Origin: Parabacteroides distasonis
Lineage (GTDB): Bacteria > Bacteroidota > Bacteroidia > Bacteroidales > Tannerellaceae
Assembly (NCBI GenBank): GCA_021531775.1
Contig: JAFBIU010000001.1
Span: 213,992 to 277,991, forward strand
DNA length: 64,000 bases
Direction: 5' to 3'
A program made the translations under genes and the position numbers. Positions 63,960-64,000 of this stretch are shown here, one piece after another. The notes below the pieces were generated by a model that searched no databases, was not told the DNA's origin, and saw only the letters and a program-made list of their open reading frames with translations. The first letter of the stretch is position 1, and the number at the start of each line of letters is the position of its first letter.

Positions 63960-64000
63960 GCACCCGCAATCGAGAAACAAACGGTTGTGATAAAGAAAAG

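Overview
This window is a chromosomal segment of a gut-type Bacteroidales bacterium, most likely Parabacteroides or a close relative. The evidence is the gene content (ATP-type pckA, bifunctional Rel, SusCD-free GH2/sulfatase pair, DUF5683 protein beside parAB, TPP-controlled thi operon), many Bacteroidetes-type promoters (-7 element TAnnTTTG, in places with a -33 TTG about 20 bp upstream) and weak or absent Shine-Dalgarno sequences. The genus is an inference. I could run no searches.

Layout. 1-20.7 kb is ordinary core genome: a 5' piece of an EF-G paralog that lacks the catalytic switch-II histidine, glpK, kdsB, a CPA2 antiporter, an NfeD-type membrane protease, a sigma factor followed by threonine aldolase, a Tat-exported Gfo/Idh oxidoreductase, tRNA-Cys, rfbC-rfbB, a large AsmA-like protein and a SNF2-family helicase. 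20.7-37.7 kb looks like accessory DNA between two core genes (SNF2 and comM). It holds an AAA_14 ATPase remnant, fucO, a thiamine operon thiS-thiG-thiC-thiF-thiH under a TPP riboswitch, an iron-sulfur flavoprotein, a collapsed uvrA-like gene, a PPOX-fold protein, a Schlafen/AlbA_2-type gene that has lost its N-terminus, a 78-bp direct duplication, a McrBC restriction pair and a serpin without a signal peptide. 37.7-53.4 kb is core again: comM, TlpA-like lipoprotein, pckA, divergent GH2/sulfatase, LysE-type exporter, CBM9-like protein, parA-parB-DUF5683-mltD, and rel.

53.4-54.8 kb holds a PIN toxin with a 59-residue partner, then a repeat-rich gap. 54.8-63.3 kb is one leftward block: outer-membrane porin, imelysin, di-heme oxidoreductase, second porin, cytochrome c lipoprotein and Rid/chorismatase-like protein in tight tandem. 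A hemerythrin protein and a LuxR-type regulator with a degenerate receiver follow. The block looks like an iron/heme-related cell-surface redox module. Its promoter shares a 29-bp inverted repeat with a divergent promoter that drives a short, terminator-ended transcript (candidate sRNA). The window ends in a strong promoter resembling those of Bacteroidales rRNA operons.

The most unusual signal is not a gene. Six short intergenic arrays have unrelated unit sequences but almost the same period (22 bp, once 23 bp, once 11 bp = half of 22), and all lie in the accessory gaps.
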